Assembly (NCBI GenBank): GCA_037953625.1
Contig: CM075650.1
Coordinates: forward strand, 22,077,501-22,141,500
Direction of reading: 5' to 3'
Source: Crotalaria pallida
Taxonomy: Eukaryota; Streptophyta; Magnoliopsida; Fabales; Fabaceae
Length of the DNA stretch: 64,000 nt
Every line of letters begins with the position of its first letter. Position 1 is the first letter of the stretch. The position numbers and the translations under genes were made by a program. The notes beneath the pieces were generated by a model. That model saw only the letters and a list, made by a program, of their open reading frames with translations. It did no database searches and was not told the DNA's origin. Positions 31,234 to 44,200 of this stretch are shown here, piece after piece.

Positions 31234-31871
31234 GATGCTCTTAGGGTTTTGAAAGGGGCTTTTTGATAAAATAGGGATTGAAGTATAAAACAATGAAATG
31301 GAAGAGTAATAGAGTGAAAGGAGTGAAGAAGAAGTGATTTTTATGAAGAAACCGTGTTGATTTGTTGAGAAGAGAGTAAAATGCGTGTGAAGAAGTAGAA
31401 AAACGCGTGACAGAGATGAGAAAGTGTAAACCGTGAATGTGAAAAGATAAGCTTTTAATTTATCAGAACAGACATATCTTAATCGATTAAACTGAGCCTT
31501 AATCGATTAAGGCATGTTCATTTTTATACATTTAATCGATTAAATTGCAGATACTCGATTAAGGTCAGATTGAGCAATTTTTCTTAATCGATTATGCATA
31601 GACTTAATCGATTAACTTATAAAAATATGCAGTTTTAACAAATTCATTTGTGCAAAACTCATTTAAAAACTATCCAAAAACACATAAACACATATGATCC
31701 AACACATTAGCAAATTAAGCACATAACCAAGCAAAGCACATAAGAGAACACATATAACCAAGGTATTTGAGAACATGATTAGATTTTAATAACAAAAACT
31801 ACTCAAAACAAATCATATAGAAATAGGCATATACAAAGAGATTGACTTTAAAACAAAAGAACAAATACAAC
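31234..31871 (-). promoter_or_regulatory. Spacer between pol and the env-position gene, promoter-like
   Basis: About 640 bp separate the pol end (31872) from the ATG at 31233. The part near the ATG is CT-rich like a plant 5' UTR and has the telo-box AAACCCTAA. Three CG palindrome pairs (next entry) lie 250-380 bp upstream of the ATG. This suggests a separate transcript for the env-position gene rather than stop-codon suppression from pol. Confidence 0.4.
31480..31616. promoter_or_regulatory. Three palindrome pairs in the internal region
   Basis: Central CGs are at 31484/31504 (20 bp), 31537/31556 (19 bp) and 31589/31609 (20 bp), with TTAATCGATTAA and ACTCGATT cores. It is the only cluster here outside an LTR. 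Confidence 0.5.
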
Positions 31872-34800
31872 TTAGCCAATAGTTGATTCACCTAAAATAC
31901 CTAGTTCCCTTCTAATGAAATAGAAGGTGTCCCTAGGTAAGGGTTTTGTAAAAATGTCGGCAAGTTGATTTGAGGTAGTTACAAATTAAATTATGCAATC
32001 TCCTTTTTGAACATGATCTCTTAAAAAATGATGTCGTATTTCAATATGCTTTGTTCGTGAGTGTAATACCGGGTTTTTAGTAAGATTAATTGCGGAGGTA
32101 TTATCACATCTAATTGGAATTTTTGTCAAAAACAAACCAAAATCCGAGAGTTGTTGCTTCATCCAAAGGATTTGAGCACAACAACTACCGGCCGCAATGT
32201 ATTCGGCTTCCGCGGTTGATAAAGTGACACAATTTTGCTTTTTAGAAAACCACGATACAAGTGAACTACCAATTAAATGGAAAGTACCACTTGTACTTTT
32301 TCTTTCAACTTTACAACCCGCAAAATCGGAATCCGAATATCCTACTAAGTTTAAAAATGCATCTCTAGGATACCATAATCCGGTATTAGTAGTACCATTC
32401 AAATATTTCATGATTCTCTTAACGACGGTTAAATGTGACTCTTTGGGATTTGATTGAAATCTCGCACACATGCATACACTAAACATAATATCGGGGCGGG
32501 AAGCAGTTAAATACAATAAACTACCTATCATACCACGATATTTTGTTACCTCTATAGATTTTCCACTTTCGTCCTTATCCATGTAGCATGTTGCACTCAT
32601 TGGTGTTGAGGCCTCTTTGCAAGAATCCATACAAAGCGCTTGAGTAATTCCTTGCAATATTTGCTTTGGTGAATGTAAATCCCGGTGTCAAGTTGCTTGA
32701 TTTGTAATCCAAGGAAGAAGGTTAACTCGCCCATCATAGACATTTCGAACTCACTTTGCATTAGATCTGAAAATTTCTTACAAAGTTTTTCATTAGTAGC
32801 ACCAAAAATGATATCATCTACATAGATTTGTACCAAAAGTATGTCCTTACCGGATCTTTCAATGAAGAGTGTATTGTCCACAACACCTCTTTTAAAACCC
32901 TTTTCAATTAAAAAAGTACTTAAACGATCATACCAAGCTCTAGGAGCTTGTTTAAGACCATATAAGGCCTTTTTCAATTTGAAAACATAATTTGGATATT
33001 CAAAATTTTCAAAACCGGGTGGTTGTGAGACATACACTTCCTCTTGAATGTATCCGTTAAGAAACGCACTTTTGACATCCATTTGATACAATTTAAAGTT
33101 CATAATTGATGCATAAGCGAGTAAAAGTCTAATAGCCTCTATTCTAGCTACGGGGGCATAAGTTTCATCATAGTCAATACCCTCTTCTTGGCTATACCCT
33201 TGGGCTACCAACCTAGCTTTGTTTCTAACAATAAAACCCGATTCATCAAGCTTATTTCTATATACCCATCTAGTACCAATCACCGGACGATCATTGGGTT
33301 TAGGCACAAGTTCCCAAACCTTATTCCTCTCGAATATGTTCAATTCCTCTTGCATTGCCATAACCCAATGCTCATCTAGGATTGCCTCATGAATGTTTTT
33401 AGGTTCTACTTGCGAAACAAAAGCAACAAAATGACAAATATTACCTAAAGTGCTTCGGGTTACCACTCCCTTAGCAATGTCACCTAATACATTTGTCAAT
33501 GGATGATTGCGGTTGGTTTTCCATGCCGGAGGTAGTTCATTATCTTCATGATGTGCTAGCTCATTTCCTCTTGAATTATCATCATCTCTATTAATTTGAT
33601 TTTCCAACTCCTTCTCTTTCTCATTTGCATCTTGTGGTACTTCTTCATATATATCAATACCTGAAACATTAAAAGTACCTTTCTCTCCTTCTGGAGATTC
33701 ATCAAACACAACATTTATTGATTCTTCAATAGTCAAAGTTCGTTTATTAAAAACTCTAAAAGCTTTACTATGACTAGAATAACCCAAAAATATCCCATCA
33801 TCCGCTTTTGGATCAAATTTTCCCAAAACATGTTTTCCATTATTCAAAATAAAACATTTACATCCAAAAACATGAAAATAAGATATATTAGGCTTTCGGC
33901 CTTTGAAAAGCTAATAGGGGGTTTTCTTAAGCGAGGGCCTAATCATAACTCTATTCAACACATGGCAAGCGGTACTAACCGCATCGGCCCAAAAATACTT
34001 AGGAACTTTGCTATCACTCAACATTGTTCTAGCTAACTCTTCTAAAACTCTATTTTTCCGCTCAACGACTCCGTTTTGTTGAGGAGTTCTAGGAGCAGAA
34101 AATTGATGCTCTACACCAAACTTATCACAAAACTTATCAAAAAGATGATTTTCGAACTCACCACCATGATCGGTTCGAATAGCCACTATATTTTGATTGA
34201 CTTTATTTTGAACAAGCTTGGCAAATGTTTTAAAATGTTGAAAAGTTTGATCTTTTGAAGGTAGAAAATAAGTCCAAGTAAAACGAGAATAATCATCCAC
34301 AATCACAAGTACATAATAGTTGCCTCCAAAACTCATAGTTTGAGAAGGTCCAAATAAGTCCATATGAATGAGTTCCAAAACCCTTGTAGTAGAAATCACC
34401 TTTTTAGGTGAAAAATTAGTTTTAGTTTGTTTTCACTTTTTACAAGGATTGCAAACTCCTTCAACTTTAAAATCAAGCTTTGGAAGACCAACTACCAAGT
34501 CCTTGGATAAATTTTATTTAATTGTTTTAAATGGACATGAGCAACTCTCCGATGCCAAAGACAAACATCACTTTCTTTGTTGATAAGACATTTTGAAAAT
34601 AAAGAAGTAATGTCATTTAGGTCAATCAAATAAGTGTTATTGCACCGATTTCCTACAAACTTAATGGATTGATCACTATCACTCTTAATAATGCAATGGT
34701 TTGAGGTAAAAATAACGCTATTACCAATATCGCACAATTGACTAATACTAAGTAAGTTGTGCTCTAGACCATCAACATACAAAACATTATCAATTATAAC

Positions 34801-34975
34801 ATTTGAGGCGTTTCCGATTTTATTACCTACACCAAGGATTTTTCCACGATTGTTGTCGCCGTAAGTGACGTGACCCTTATCTCTTGGAGAAAATTCAATG
34901 AAATGTCTCTTGTCTCCCGTCATGTGCCTTGAACAACCGCTGTCCAAATACCAACGATCCTCTCTCGTTCGAAGG
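31872..34975 (-). pseudogene. Copia-type pol of the SIRE element, broken
   Basis: In order on the minus strand: protease with DSGCSRHMTG (about 34945), pre-integrase zinc region (LWHRRVAHVHLKQL), integrase core with D, D and E in IHMDLFGPS, RTDHGGEF and QQNGVVERKNR, reverse transcriptase with [11 protein letters not shown] (about 32800), and RNase H with DSDFAGCKVERKSTSG and STAEAEYIAA. Breaks: a frameshift near 34500, stops at 34433-34435, 33911-33913 and 31986-31988, and a 1-bp frameshift near 32640. The original end is probably the stop at 31872. It belonged to one polyprotein with enzymatic roles in reverse transcription and integration. It is inactive now. Confidence 0.88.
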
Positions 34976-34994
34976 CATACCTACAAAAAGAAAA

Positions 34995-36812
34995 TCATTT
35001 GGAAGACTTAGGTACCCAAACTATTTTGGGTCCTTGGGGGTTAATTTCCGGTTTCTCTCCTTTAATAATCCAAATATATTCCTTTTTGGGTACACCATAA
35101 TTTTTGATTTTACAAACATTTGAGGTATGTCCAAAGATACCACAATAGAAACAAGTTGGTTTTCTAGTAAAATTGACCTTTGAAAAATTTCCAACTTTTC
35201 TATAGGATTTATTCTTTGGTATAGTGTATCCCAAACCGGTCTTATTTGAATTATCTCTTTGTCTAGAAAGTAAATCATTTAAATTCCTTTTTCCTTTTGT
35301 AAAAGTTGCAAGTTTTTCTTTCAAATCACCAAGTTCAAGTTCATAAGCCTTGCACTTTTCACAATCAGAAATCACATTAGTAGTAATACAACTATCACAT
35401 GAAGCATTTGAATATATGAGTTCTAAAGTCTCATTTTGAAGCACAAGCTCATCAATATGTTTTTGCATTTCAATAATCTTTTCTTGATGCTTCAAAATGG
35501 CTTTCTTAGCTTCTATGTTGATTTTAGCTAATTTCTTAAGTTCACTATGCATATCAACATAAGCATTATAAAGTGCATCATATGAAGGGGAAGAGCATGA
35601 TTCCCTATCGGAATCCAAATCAGAGTTTCGATTAGAAAGTACCTCTTTTGAGCTTGATTTCTCAATAGACGCATCACTTGTGGAAGCTTCTATATCGTCC
35701 TTAGCCATTAAACATTGATTTGCCGATTCTTCATCATCCGAAGTGCTAGAATTAGTCTCATCTTCAGGTTCGTCCCAAACAATATAGGCCTTCTTAGCTT
35801 TATGATTGTTAGGTCTCTTCTTATCATTTTCGGACTTTTTTGGCTTTTGAGGACAATGGTATTTGATGTGCCTAGCTTTCCCACACGTATGACATATAAT
35901 TTTGTCTCTTGGAGTTTTTGATTTTTGAGAAGTCTCCTTGGATTCCTTTGAATTGAATTTTCTAGAATTTCCTTTTCTCTTGACAAATTTTCTGAAATTC
36001 TTCACCATAAGAGCTAGTGACTCATCATCCAATTCCGAATCGGAATCGTCATCTTGTGAAGAATCATTTTGAGTATCAATTACTCTTGATGACGCTTTCA
36101 ATGAAATACCCTTTTTCTTCTTGTCCGATTCTTCATTCATGGTTAGACGCCCAAGCTCCATTTCATGCTCTTGTAATTTGCCAAATAGTGTTGCGAGATC
36201 CATAGCATCCAAATTTTTAGATTCCACAATGGCGGTTACTTTTGGTTGCCAATTCCTATCCAAACATCTCAACACTTTGTTAGTAAGTTCACCTTGCAAA
36301 AAATTCTTACCAAGAGCAAGCAAATGATTGATAATGTGAGTAAAGCGTTTTTGCATATCATTAATAGATTCATTAGGAAGCCTTTGAAATAATTCATACT
36401 CATGCATCAAAACATTCAACCTAGCATGCCTAACCTCACTAGTTCCTTCATGAGTCACTTGAAGAGTGTCCCACATCTCCTTAGCACTAGAACATTGTGA
36501 AACTCTAAAGAATTCGTCATAAGATAAAGCAGAGGTGATGATATTTTTTGCTTTAATATCAAATTGAACTTTCTTCTTATCATCATCCGTTCACTTATCT
36601 TCGGGGGTTAATTGTGCTACTCCTTCAACTAAACTAGAGGGGATGTGAGGACCTTTTTCAATCGCTTTCCAAATTTCAATATCGGTCGCTTGGATAAAAA
36701 TTTTCATTCTTACTTTCCAATAAGCGTATCCCTCACCATTAAACAGTGGGGAACGGTTTATTGCATCACCTTCACCTCCAAAAGGATTTTGATTCGAGCC
36801 CATGGTTTCCAA
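34995..36812 (-). pseudogene. Gag of the SIRE element, one premature stop
   Basis: The frame begins METMGSNQNPFGGEG at 36812, 45 bp past the PBS, and is interrupted only by a TGA at 36591-36593, where the related gag at 26837 has Trp. The remainder (492 codons from 36476) carries two CCHC knuckles, CHTCGKARHIKYHC and CFYCGIFGHTSNVC, with an acidic linker and coiled coil as in the gag-only element. The final stop (TGA) is followed by TTTTCTTTTTGTAG and then the pol reading frame in another register. Confidence 0.88.
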
Positions 36813-36856
36813 AGGATCTTTTCGAAAAAGCTTTTAAGCTCGGTTTATTCGACCGA

Positions 36857-36868
36857 GCTCTGATACCA
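36857..36868 (-). promoter_or_regulatory. Primer binding site of the SIRE element
   Basis: Minus strand TGGTATCAGAGC, complementary to the 3' end of initiator Met tRNA, two bases from the 5' LTR. Confidence 0.92.
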
Positions 36869-36870
36869 CT

Positions 36871-38250
36871 TGTTGGAAACCAACAAGCGGCTAAAATAAC
36901 CTTCTAGAGGGGGGTGAATAGAAGTGTTAAGCGACAATACCCAAATTTAAAAAGTAATCAAAATTGGTTCAGAAACGATTCAATTTTAAGCCAAAAAACA
37001 AGACTTAATCGATTAAACTGAACTTTAATCGATTAACGTCAGATTGTTCACTTTTCCTTAATCGATTACACTGAGCTTTAATCGATTAAGCACTGATAAA
37101 ATGCAGAAAATCAAAGATCAGTTCAATTCAAGATTTGCAAGAAACTCTAAAACGAAGAATTAAACCTAAGGTAATTAACTACGAATCAATTAAACAGAAA
37201 TATGAGAATCGTAATTAAATTCCCCAATCTAATCCTAAACCAATAACTCTCACAAGATTGAATTTAATCGCAAAATGTAAAGAACTAAAAATACGAAGAA
37301 CACACAAAGATTTTATCCTGATTCACTCACAACCACCGTGAGCTACATCCAGTCCTCCCTCTCTGATTTGGGAGATTTGTTTCACTAAGAAATAAGAAGA
37401 TTAGTATACAATTAGTTAGATTCCTCGCACACACAATCCTAACCCTTTTCTCATACGATGTACCAAATCGTAGAGAGTCTACCCAATCTCTTAATTCTTG
37501 TTCTCGTTCTTCTTGATTGAAAGTCGCTTCCAATCCTCTTTAGCTTTTAGCCTTGAAACCTTCAAAGCTCAAGATATTGCTCAACCTTGCTTCTTTCCAA
37601 TTTCCTCAATTGAAAACTTGTTTGTTGAATCTTCAAAGTAACCTCTATGTTACCAATACATCCAACTAAGAATATTACAAGCACTTGAATCTCAATAATG
37701 ACACAATAAGAATGAAATGTGTAGAAGAATTGAGATTCCAAAAGAATGTGATAGAGAATGATTTTGTCACAGAATATTAGCTCATCAAATTTGAAAGATA
37801 GTGAAAAATGCTCTTGAAAAATTATGGTTCGTAACCTTTTTCCAAATGCATTAGAAAATCTTTTATTTAATCAAATGTAACAGTACTTAATCGATTAAAT
37901 AATGCCTTAATCGATTACTAATCGATTAACATGTGTTTTAATCGATTAAACACTGTAAAAATCCTTTTCTTTAATTTGCAATTTTCACTTGTTAATTTTA
38001 ATAAATCTTTGAGCTAAATTCTCTATCAAGGTAATCTCAATTCCTAAACATATTAAATTCTTATAAATCAAATTGAGATTATCTAACCTAGTCTACCACC
38101 CAACACTCATATAATAAAAGAATAAAAACATTATAATACAAGAATTATGAATGTGAGATAAACTAGTCTTCAACTTGTTGTTGTTGTTGTTGTAGGTTGA
38201 CTAAACACTTTGTCTTCATCAAAACACAATTGAACCACATCAAGCCTTCA
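36871..38250 (-). repeat. 5' LTR of the SIRE element
   Basis: Matches 22645-24028 with roughly 16 substitutions and several small indels counted by eye. Palindrome pairs are conserved near 37006-37090 and 37889-37949. Confidence 0.9.
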
Positions 38251-38255
38251 ATAAC

Positions 38256-39417
38256 ATGGTTACCAACTTAGCCATGTTTGGCTATCAGCTTAGCCAGTGA
38301 TCATGTTGCAATCTCTCCTGAGGGATTATCCATAAAAGACTTTTTTCTTTTCCCTTATTAAATGGAAAGATACCCAAAGCTTCGCCTGGGAAAAGGTTTC
38401 AACTTTGAGTTACGAGACACTCCAAGGAACCACACAAGCTTACATTTCAGCCGGAGTGTGCCTTTCTTCCTGGGCATCTTACTCTAACTTGAAACGTAAG
38501 ACATGAGCTCTATGTAACCTCACGTGTTTAATCTTCCATCATCAACAGGGAAAAGTGGGAATTCGGAGCAAAGATTTTGAAATTGTTCCTCTCTCTTCTG
38601 AATCCCCTTAATCTCACATGTCTCATCTTTGAGATTCTTTATCTTCATTCTTTCGAACAACTTCTCTTCTTTCCAGAAATCACAAAGTTTGTCCATCATT
38701 TCTAACATCAACACACTTTGGCCTTTTGAATGTTGGAAGTGACGTATTTATAGTCATGAAGAAGTGCATTAAATGTTGATGTGACCGTTCTCCTGTTCCC
38801 ATTGCATCATTATTCCTTATCTGACCTCCTTGGTTTTCACATTAATGCTCTATCGACGCCGTCCTCATTATGACTCTTCCATTTGTCGACATATGTTCAT
38901 GTCCTTCGAACTCACTTTTAAGCAATTCGCTTAAGTACACTTCCGTCGATGTCACCTATATCGTCGACCTTTCCCATTCTGTCGGCACATATGTACACAT
39001 CCTTCAAATCACTTTTAGGCAGGTCACCTAAGTACATCTCCGTCGATGTCACTTATGTGTTCGACATTCTTTTCACTTGTCGAAATTTGACTTCAAGTCA
39101 ACACACTTACAAGCACATTACGCCAATTTGGTTTCTTCCTTGCAAGTTCAATGAAGAACCTTCTTAGTGTTCATCCTTTGCTCACGCCATACTGCAAGCA
39201 CGAGTGATCACCCTAGATCAAGTTACTAAGTTGAGACATATTTTCTGTTATCCAAATCCCGATATTTTTGCCTATTTAGAGCATGTGTTTTTTTTTTTTT
39301 TTAAACTTAAGATTGTAGTGTTAGTTTTTATATTTAAAAATAATCATAATCTAACGTGTTTGTTTACCAAAACAAATTATAATCTTAGATTATATTCTTG
39401 AAAAAATCAACAAAATC
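38256..39417. other. Degenerate repeat sequence flanking the SIRE insertion
   Basis: The text around 38880-39070 repeats TCGTCGA / GTCGACAT-like motifs and resembles the left flank of the SIRE element, so an older LTR-type repeat was probably the target. A T run lies at 39290-39302. No gene is recognised. Confidence 0.4.
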
Positions 39418-39420
39418 TAA

Positions 39421-39889
39421 GGCTTTGTTTGGTTGTAGGAAAGAAAATTGAAAGAGAGAAAATGGGAAGAGAGAAATAGGGAAGATAGATTATCGTGAGA
39501 AAATGAATAGATTTTATGGTTGTTTGGTATGAGAGAAAATGTGAATAAATTGAGAAGAGAGAAAAGTTGAGTTTTTTTCCTTTTGTTTGGTTGAAGAGAA
39601 AAGTAGCATAGAGAAAATAGTAAATTTGTGAAAAGACAAATATGTCTAAAAAGACAAAAGTCTTTCCATGTATTATTAGAAGGATAATATTGGTATTTCA
39701 TTGATTTCCAACTTTTTCTCTCCCTTTTCTCTCCAAAAGTGGAGAGATTTTATTTTGAGGTGAGACCCACGCAAAAGTTTTCTCTTCTCCCCTTTTTCTT
39801 CTCTAACAAACAAGGTACTTTTAACAAATCACTTCAATTTCTTTCCTTCCAAAATCTTTCCTCTTAAAATCTACCCAAACAAACAAAGA
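39421..39889. mobile_element. Tourist-like (PIF/Harbinger) MITE
   Basis: The left end is GGCTTTGTTTGGTTGTAGG and the right end, reversed, is TCTTTGTTTGTTTGGG. GAAAGAAAATTGAA near the left end pairs with its complement near the right end. TAA flanks both sides (39418-39420, 39890-39892). The 469-bp element is non-coding and lies upstream of the IQM gene. Confidence 0.6.
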
Positions 39890-39892
39890 TAA

Positions 39893-41019
39893 AAGCTCCT
39901 TAGAGCAGCTGGAGATTATTTTTTATAAAATTATTTTTTTAAAACACATAACTTTTCTATCCTATTTTTATCACTCCAACACATTAACTATCTCATTATC
40001 ACTCCATACCCATTTTGGTAATTTACTAAGTAAAAAAATTATCTTTTTTACACTGTCCAAACAAAACATGTCAGCTTACATTTATTTTTCAACTAAGATT
40101 CTCAAACATAAACATATTATAATCACATAAAAAGTAATCATAATATCATTTTATCAGCTATACCAAACACATTTATTCTGTAATAGAACATAAACTTTAT
40201 ATATTTTAAGATCTTTATGCACTAAAAATGATTAATTTTTTACCATTGCCTCGAACCCCAAAGCGATACAAATAAAGAAATGATATGATTATATCCTAAA
40301 ATAAGCAAATGCTAAACATTATTGACTACCATGCTAAATAGTTCCCTTTTTTTTCTCTGTTATTCAACGGTTCTAGCTGTTTATGGTCAACAATGAGAAA
40401 ACAAATGCAAAAACTAAAATAAATATAATCATTGTATTAGAGATTATCCTCCTCACAAATCCAAAATAAGCAGAGCTGAGGACCATTCAAAGTTTCAAAC
40501 CAAGTCATGGGTTGGACTTTGAATATTATAATAAAAAGTAAACTTGGAAACTTATAACCACCTACCCTTTATTTTTTTTTCCACAGGAAACTGCGGGTGT
40601 TGATTCGTTGTTCCCTCAAAACACATCCACATATATAAAAGCAAGGGACACACTTTGTTCCTTTAATGTGTACTTGTTCTTGGAGGCAGACTTCAAATCA
40701 TACCAGATAAAATATCTCAACATTATACGATAAAAGGTAAACCATTCACAGTACATCTTCTCCATATATGTTGCTTTTGGAGATACATAATTTGACATTA
40801 CATTATATTTGTGTGTGCATGTATGTATTTATTCATATATCTCAAAACCAGACTTGTTTTGTTCAATGGGTTGCATGCATAGTTTTTGAAAGAAGAACGC
40901 ATAGACGATGGTTCACTAGAGTTATATGCAATGCACCCACTATTTTCTCTTTTTTACTAGAAGTTTGCATAAATACTTGAAAAAATATCAAATCTTCAAC
41001 TTTTTTGGGGTAATATATA
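39893..41019. other. AT-rich upstream region of the IQM gene
   Basis: No coding exon is recognised. It probably contains the promoter of the gene at 41250, but no TATA box can be chosen with confidence. Confidence 0.4.
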
Positions 41020-41020
41020 T

Positions 41021-41113
41021 TATTGCATGATCAAGGACAATACAACATGACACGATACCTCAACCTAAGTATCATGTTGACATGTTGTTATTGTCTTGGA
41101 CAATCATGCAATA
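41021..41113. repeat. Long hairpin upstream of the IQM start
   Basis: TATTGCATGAT..CAAGGACAAT..ACAACATG..GATAC (41021-41058) pairs with 41070-41113 on the other side of a loop around CTCAACCTAAG, with a few bulges. It could fold as a stem of about 38 bp in the 5' leader or proximal promoter. It may be a MITE remnant or a miRNA-like fold. Confidence 0.6.
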
Positions 41114-41249
41114 ATTTATCTGCGAATTTGGAATGGTCAATTTGTACATATACCTTTTCTAATGTGGGAAGGATCTCTGCAGGACTCTAAAAAAAATAAG
41201 GCAGAGCCTAAATTCTTCAAAGTTCAAACTAATAGAAGGGTGCAACTCT

Positions 41250-44200
41250 ATGGGATTATCACTGTCCTTATTGATATCAGCCTGGAAAGAACTTGTTACA
41301 CATTCACTCTTTGCTCTATCTTTCAACATCAGTTTCAGTGCCGAAAATAGTTCTGCGATTTTAAGAGCAGGAAGTTTCAACAAGAGAGAATCAAAAACAA
41401 CTACTGCGTCAAGCAGGTTGAAAGATCATAGGCCACAACAAGCGATCCTTGAAAGAAACCTTTCTCCATGTGTTGAAGATAATAAGGAGAAGGAAATGGT
41501 TTCTGAATCAGTTTCTAGCAAAAGTGAACTACTTCAGCATAAACCAGTGCCTATACTTTCTCTACCAGAAGAAGTAGTTTTCTCTTCTCCAAGGCCTATT
41601 AGTGAGCTTGATGCTGCAGCAACAAAGCTTCAAAAAATGTACAAGAATTACCGTATGCGAAGAAAATTAGCAGATTGTGCTGTGGTAGCAGAAGAGCTAT
41701 GGTTAGTCTCAACGAAAATCAATATTTATGTTAGCAGAAAATCTTACATAAAAGTTAAAACTAATGCATTCAAATTAGGTGTACTAGGCCAATCAGTAAT
41801 CAAAAAATGAGTTAAATATTCATTATTATTTATCTATAATAGTTATGCATAAATTGATAATGTATTGGTCTTGTCTATGTAGGTCTATTAGGACGTTTAT
41901 GTAAGAAATTCCTTCTGGTGCTTATTTAAACTTCTGATATATATGATGTAGGTGGAAGGGGTTAGACATTGCTGCTCTTAAAAAGAGCTCAGTTTTATAC
42001 CTTGATGCTCAGAAACAAGAAACTGTAGTGTCAAGGTGGGCAAGGGCAAGGACAAGAGCTGCTAAGGTATTCTATTTAAATGAAATTAGGCTTTCTCCAA
42101 TTAATCATGTTATTTCAAGTTTACAACTCGGTACCGGTATTCTGTACTCTTTGCTATGAACCTGAAAGCTAGGTGAAAGCTATCACATACAAATTACATT
42201 TTTGTTCTCTAAATTAAACTAACTTCAGCTATTTTATTTTCTTGCTCGTGTCATTTATTTATTAATTTTGTACTTGCTCATGTTATTTTATTTGGGGTGT
42301 TATGAATGCTAACTGCTCCTCATACAGGTTGGAAAAGGTTTATCCAAAGATGGTAAGGCTCAAAAATTAGCCCTGCAGCATTGGCTTGAAGCTGTAAGTC
42401 ATCCATTATTCTATTATAACTTTATTTAAATTTTAAACATGAATGAAGTTATGTAACTCATATTCTAATCTGATATGTAATATATTAATAATGCCCATTC
42501 TTTCTGGTTTTATGGACAGATTGACCTACGTCATCGCTATGGACACAATTTGCATTTCTATTATGATATTTGGTTTGAAAGCCAAAGCAGCCAACCATTT
42601 TTCTACTGGTATACTCTTATTATAAGATATCTAATAATCTATATCTTCTTATGAAGCTAGAAAGGAAAACAAAACTATATAATTAATTAAACTAAGGGTC
42701 TGGATCATTAACTAATATACAGGTTGGATGTTGGAGATGGTAAAGAAATAAATCTTGAGAAATGTCCAAGGACCACTCTACGACGCCAGTTTATTAAATA
42801 TCTTGGACCAGTAAGTTATCACAAGCCAATTCCAAAAAACACACATATAAACTAGAGTTTAAGAAGTGTACAGTTTTTTACGGTATCAGTGTATCATTCA
42901 TCATTTATGTTTAATACATAAATGGTGAATGATGGACTGACATGTGAAAAATTGTTATGGTGCACAACCATTTTTTCATATGACTATCTCATATCTATCC
43001 AACACGGTTTATTTTTGTTGTTACCATTATATTGCAGAAAGAAAGAGAAGAATATGAAGTAAATGTTGAAAATGGGAAGCTTGTGTATGTGAAGGATAAG
43101 AGGCTTGTGGATACCGATGGAAAGTCCAAATGGATATTTGTTCTAAGCACCACAAGGACCTTGTATGTAGGGAGAAAGCAAAAGGGTGCATTTCAGCACT
43201 CAAGCTTTCTAGCTGGAGCTGCAACATTAGCTGCTGGCAGATTAGTTTCTCAACAAGGTGTACTTAAGGTACAAACTTTAAGATGTATTCTAAACAAATC
43301 ATATCATATAGTATATTTATTAAATTAAGTCACTATAATATTTATCAAATATATATTTGTAAAAACCTTTTTACCAAATGCAATTTTGGGTTAAAAAGTT
43401 TTGGTATATGATTATTGCAGGCTATTTGGCCATACAGTGGTCACTATCACCCAACAGAAGAGAACTTCAAAGAATTTATAAGCTTTCTTGAGGAGCACAA
43501 AATAGACCTCTCTAATGTCAAGGTAAATGATTAAAACTTGAGGCATTACTTGTAAAAATTTGTTTATAATAAAATGGATTTGATTATAATGTACTATCAT
43601 TTTAAGTGACAAAATAATCATGCATTATTGCATATATACTCTTACAGTCTCATGCATGAGATGATACATGATTGACTGACAATATAAAAAAATGTGATAT
43701 AGTTTGTCAAATTAATAATAAAAAATTGATAAAGCAAAAGTTTGTATTCAATTAGTGTTGGTGAACAAAAAATTGGTTGAGATAAATGAGCTGATGGTTT
43801 TGTTGCTTGTTACTTGCAGAGATGTGCTGTAGATGATGATGACCCTACAATTAGTGGGACTAATTCATTGACTAATGATTCACAAAAAATTACGGATCAT
43901 ACTCAAACTTCCCAATCAGGCTTAGAAACATCTATTAAAGTCAATGACAATGACAAGGATATCAATAATGCACCAATTGATAAAGTGGTTGAGGTCAAGA
44001 AAATTGAATCCTCTGCATTTGACTTTATCAAGAGGTTATCTTGCAAGTGGTCCACTGTGGCTGGGGCACATATTGGGTGTGTTCGTGACTACCCGGAGCA
44101 CCTTCAATTAAGAGCCTTGGATCAAGTGAACTTGTCCCCTAAGCCTCCTTTTGCAAGAAATAATGGCAAATCCCTTCTCCAAGGCCAAGTCCAAAAGTTA

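Larger units (their letters stand above)
22645..38250 (-). mobile_element. SIRE-type Copia (Sirevirus) retrotransposon, degenerate, with nested element
   Basis: LTRs are at 22645-24028 and 36871-38250. On the minus strand the order is LTR, Met-initiator PBS, gag, pol (protease, integrase, reverse transcriptase, RNase H), a spacer, an env-position gene, polypurine tracts, LTR. That order and the env-position gene are typical of Sireviruses. Flanks are ACAAC (22640-22644) and ATAAC (38251-38255), a duplication with one mismatch. Without the 5.5-kb nested element and one duplication it is about 10.1 kb. Gag and pol carry several stops and frameshifts, so it is not autonomous now. LTRs differ by roughly 16 substitutions and a few indels by eye. 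Confidence 0.9.
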
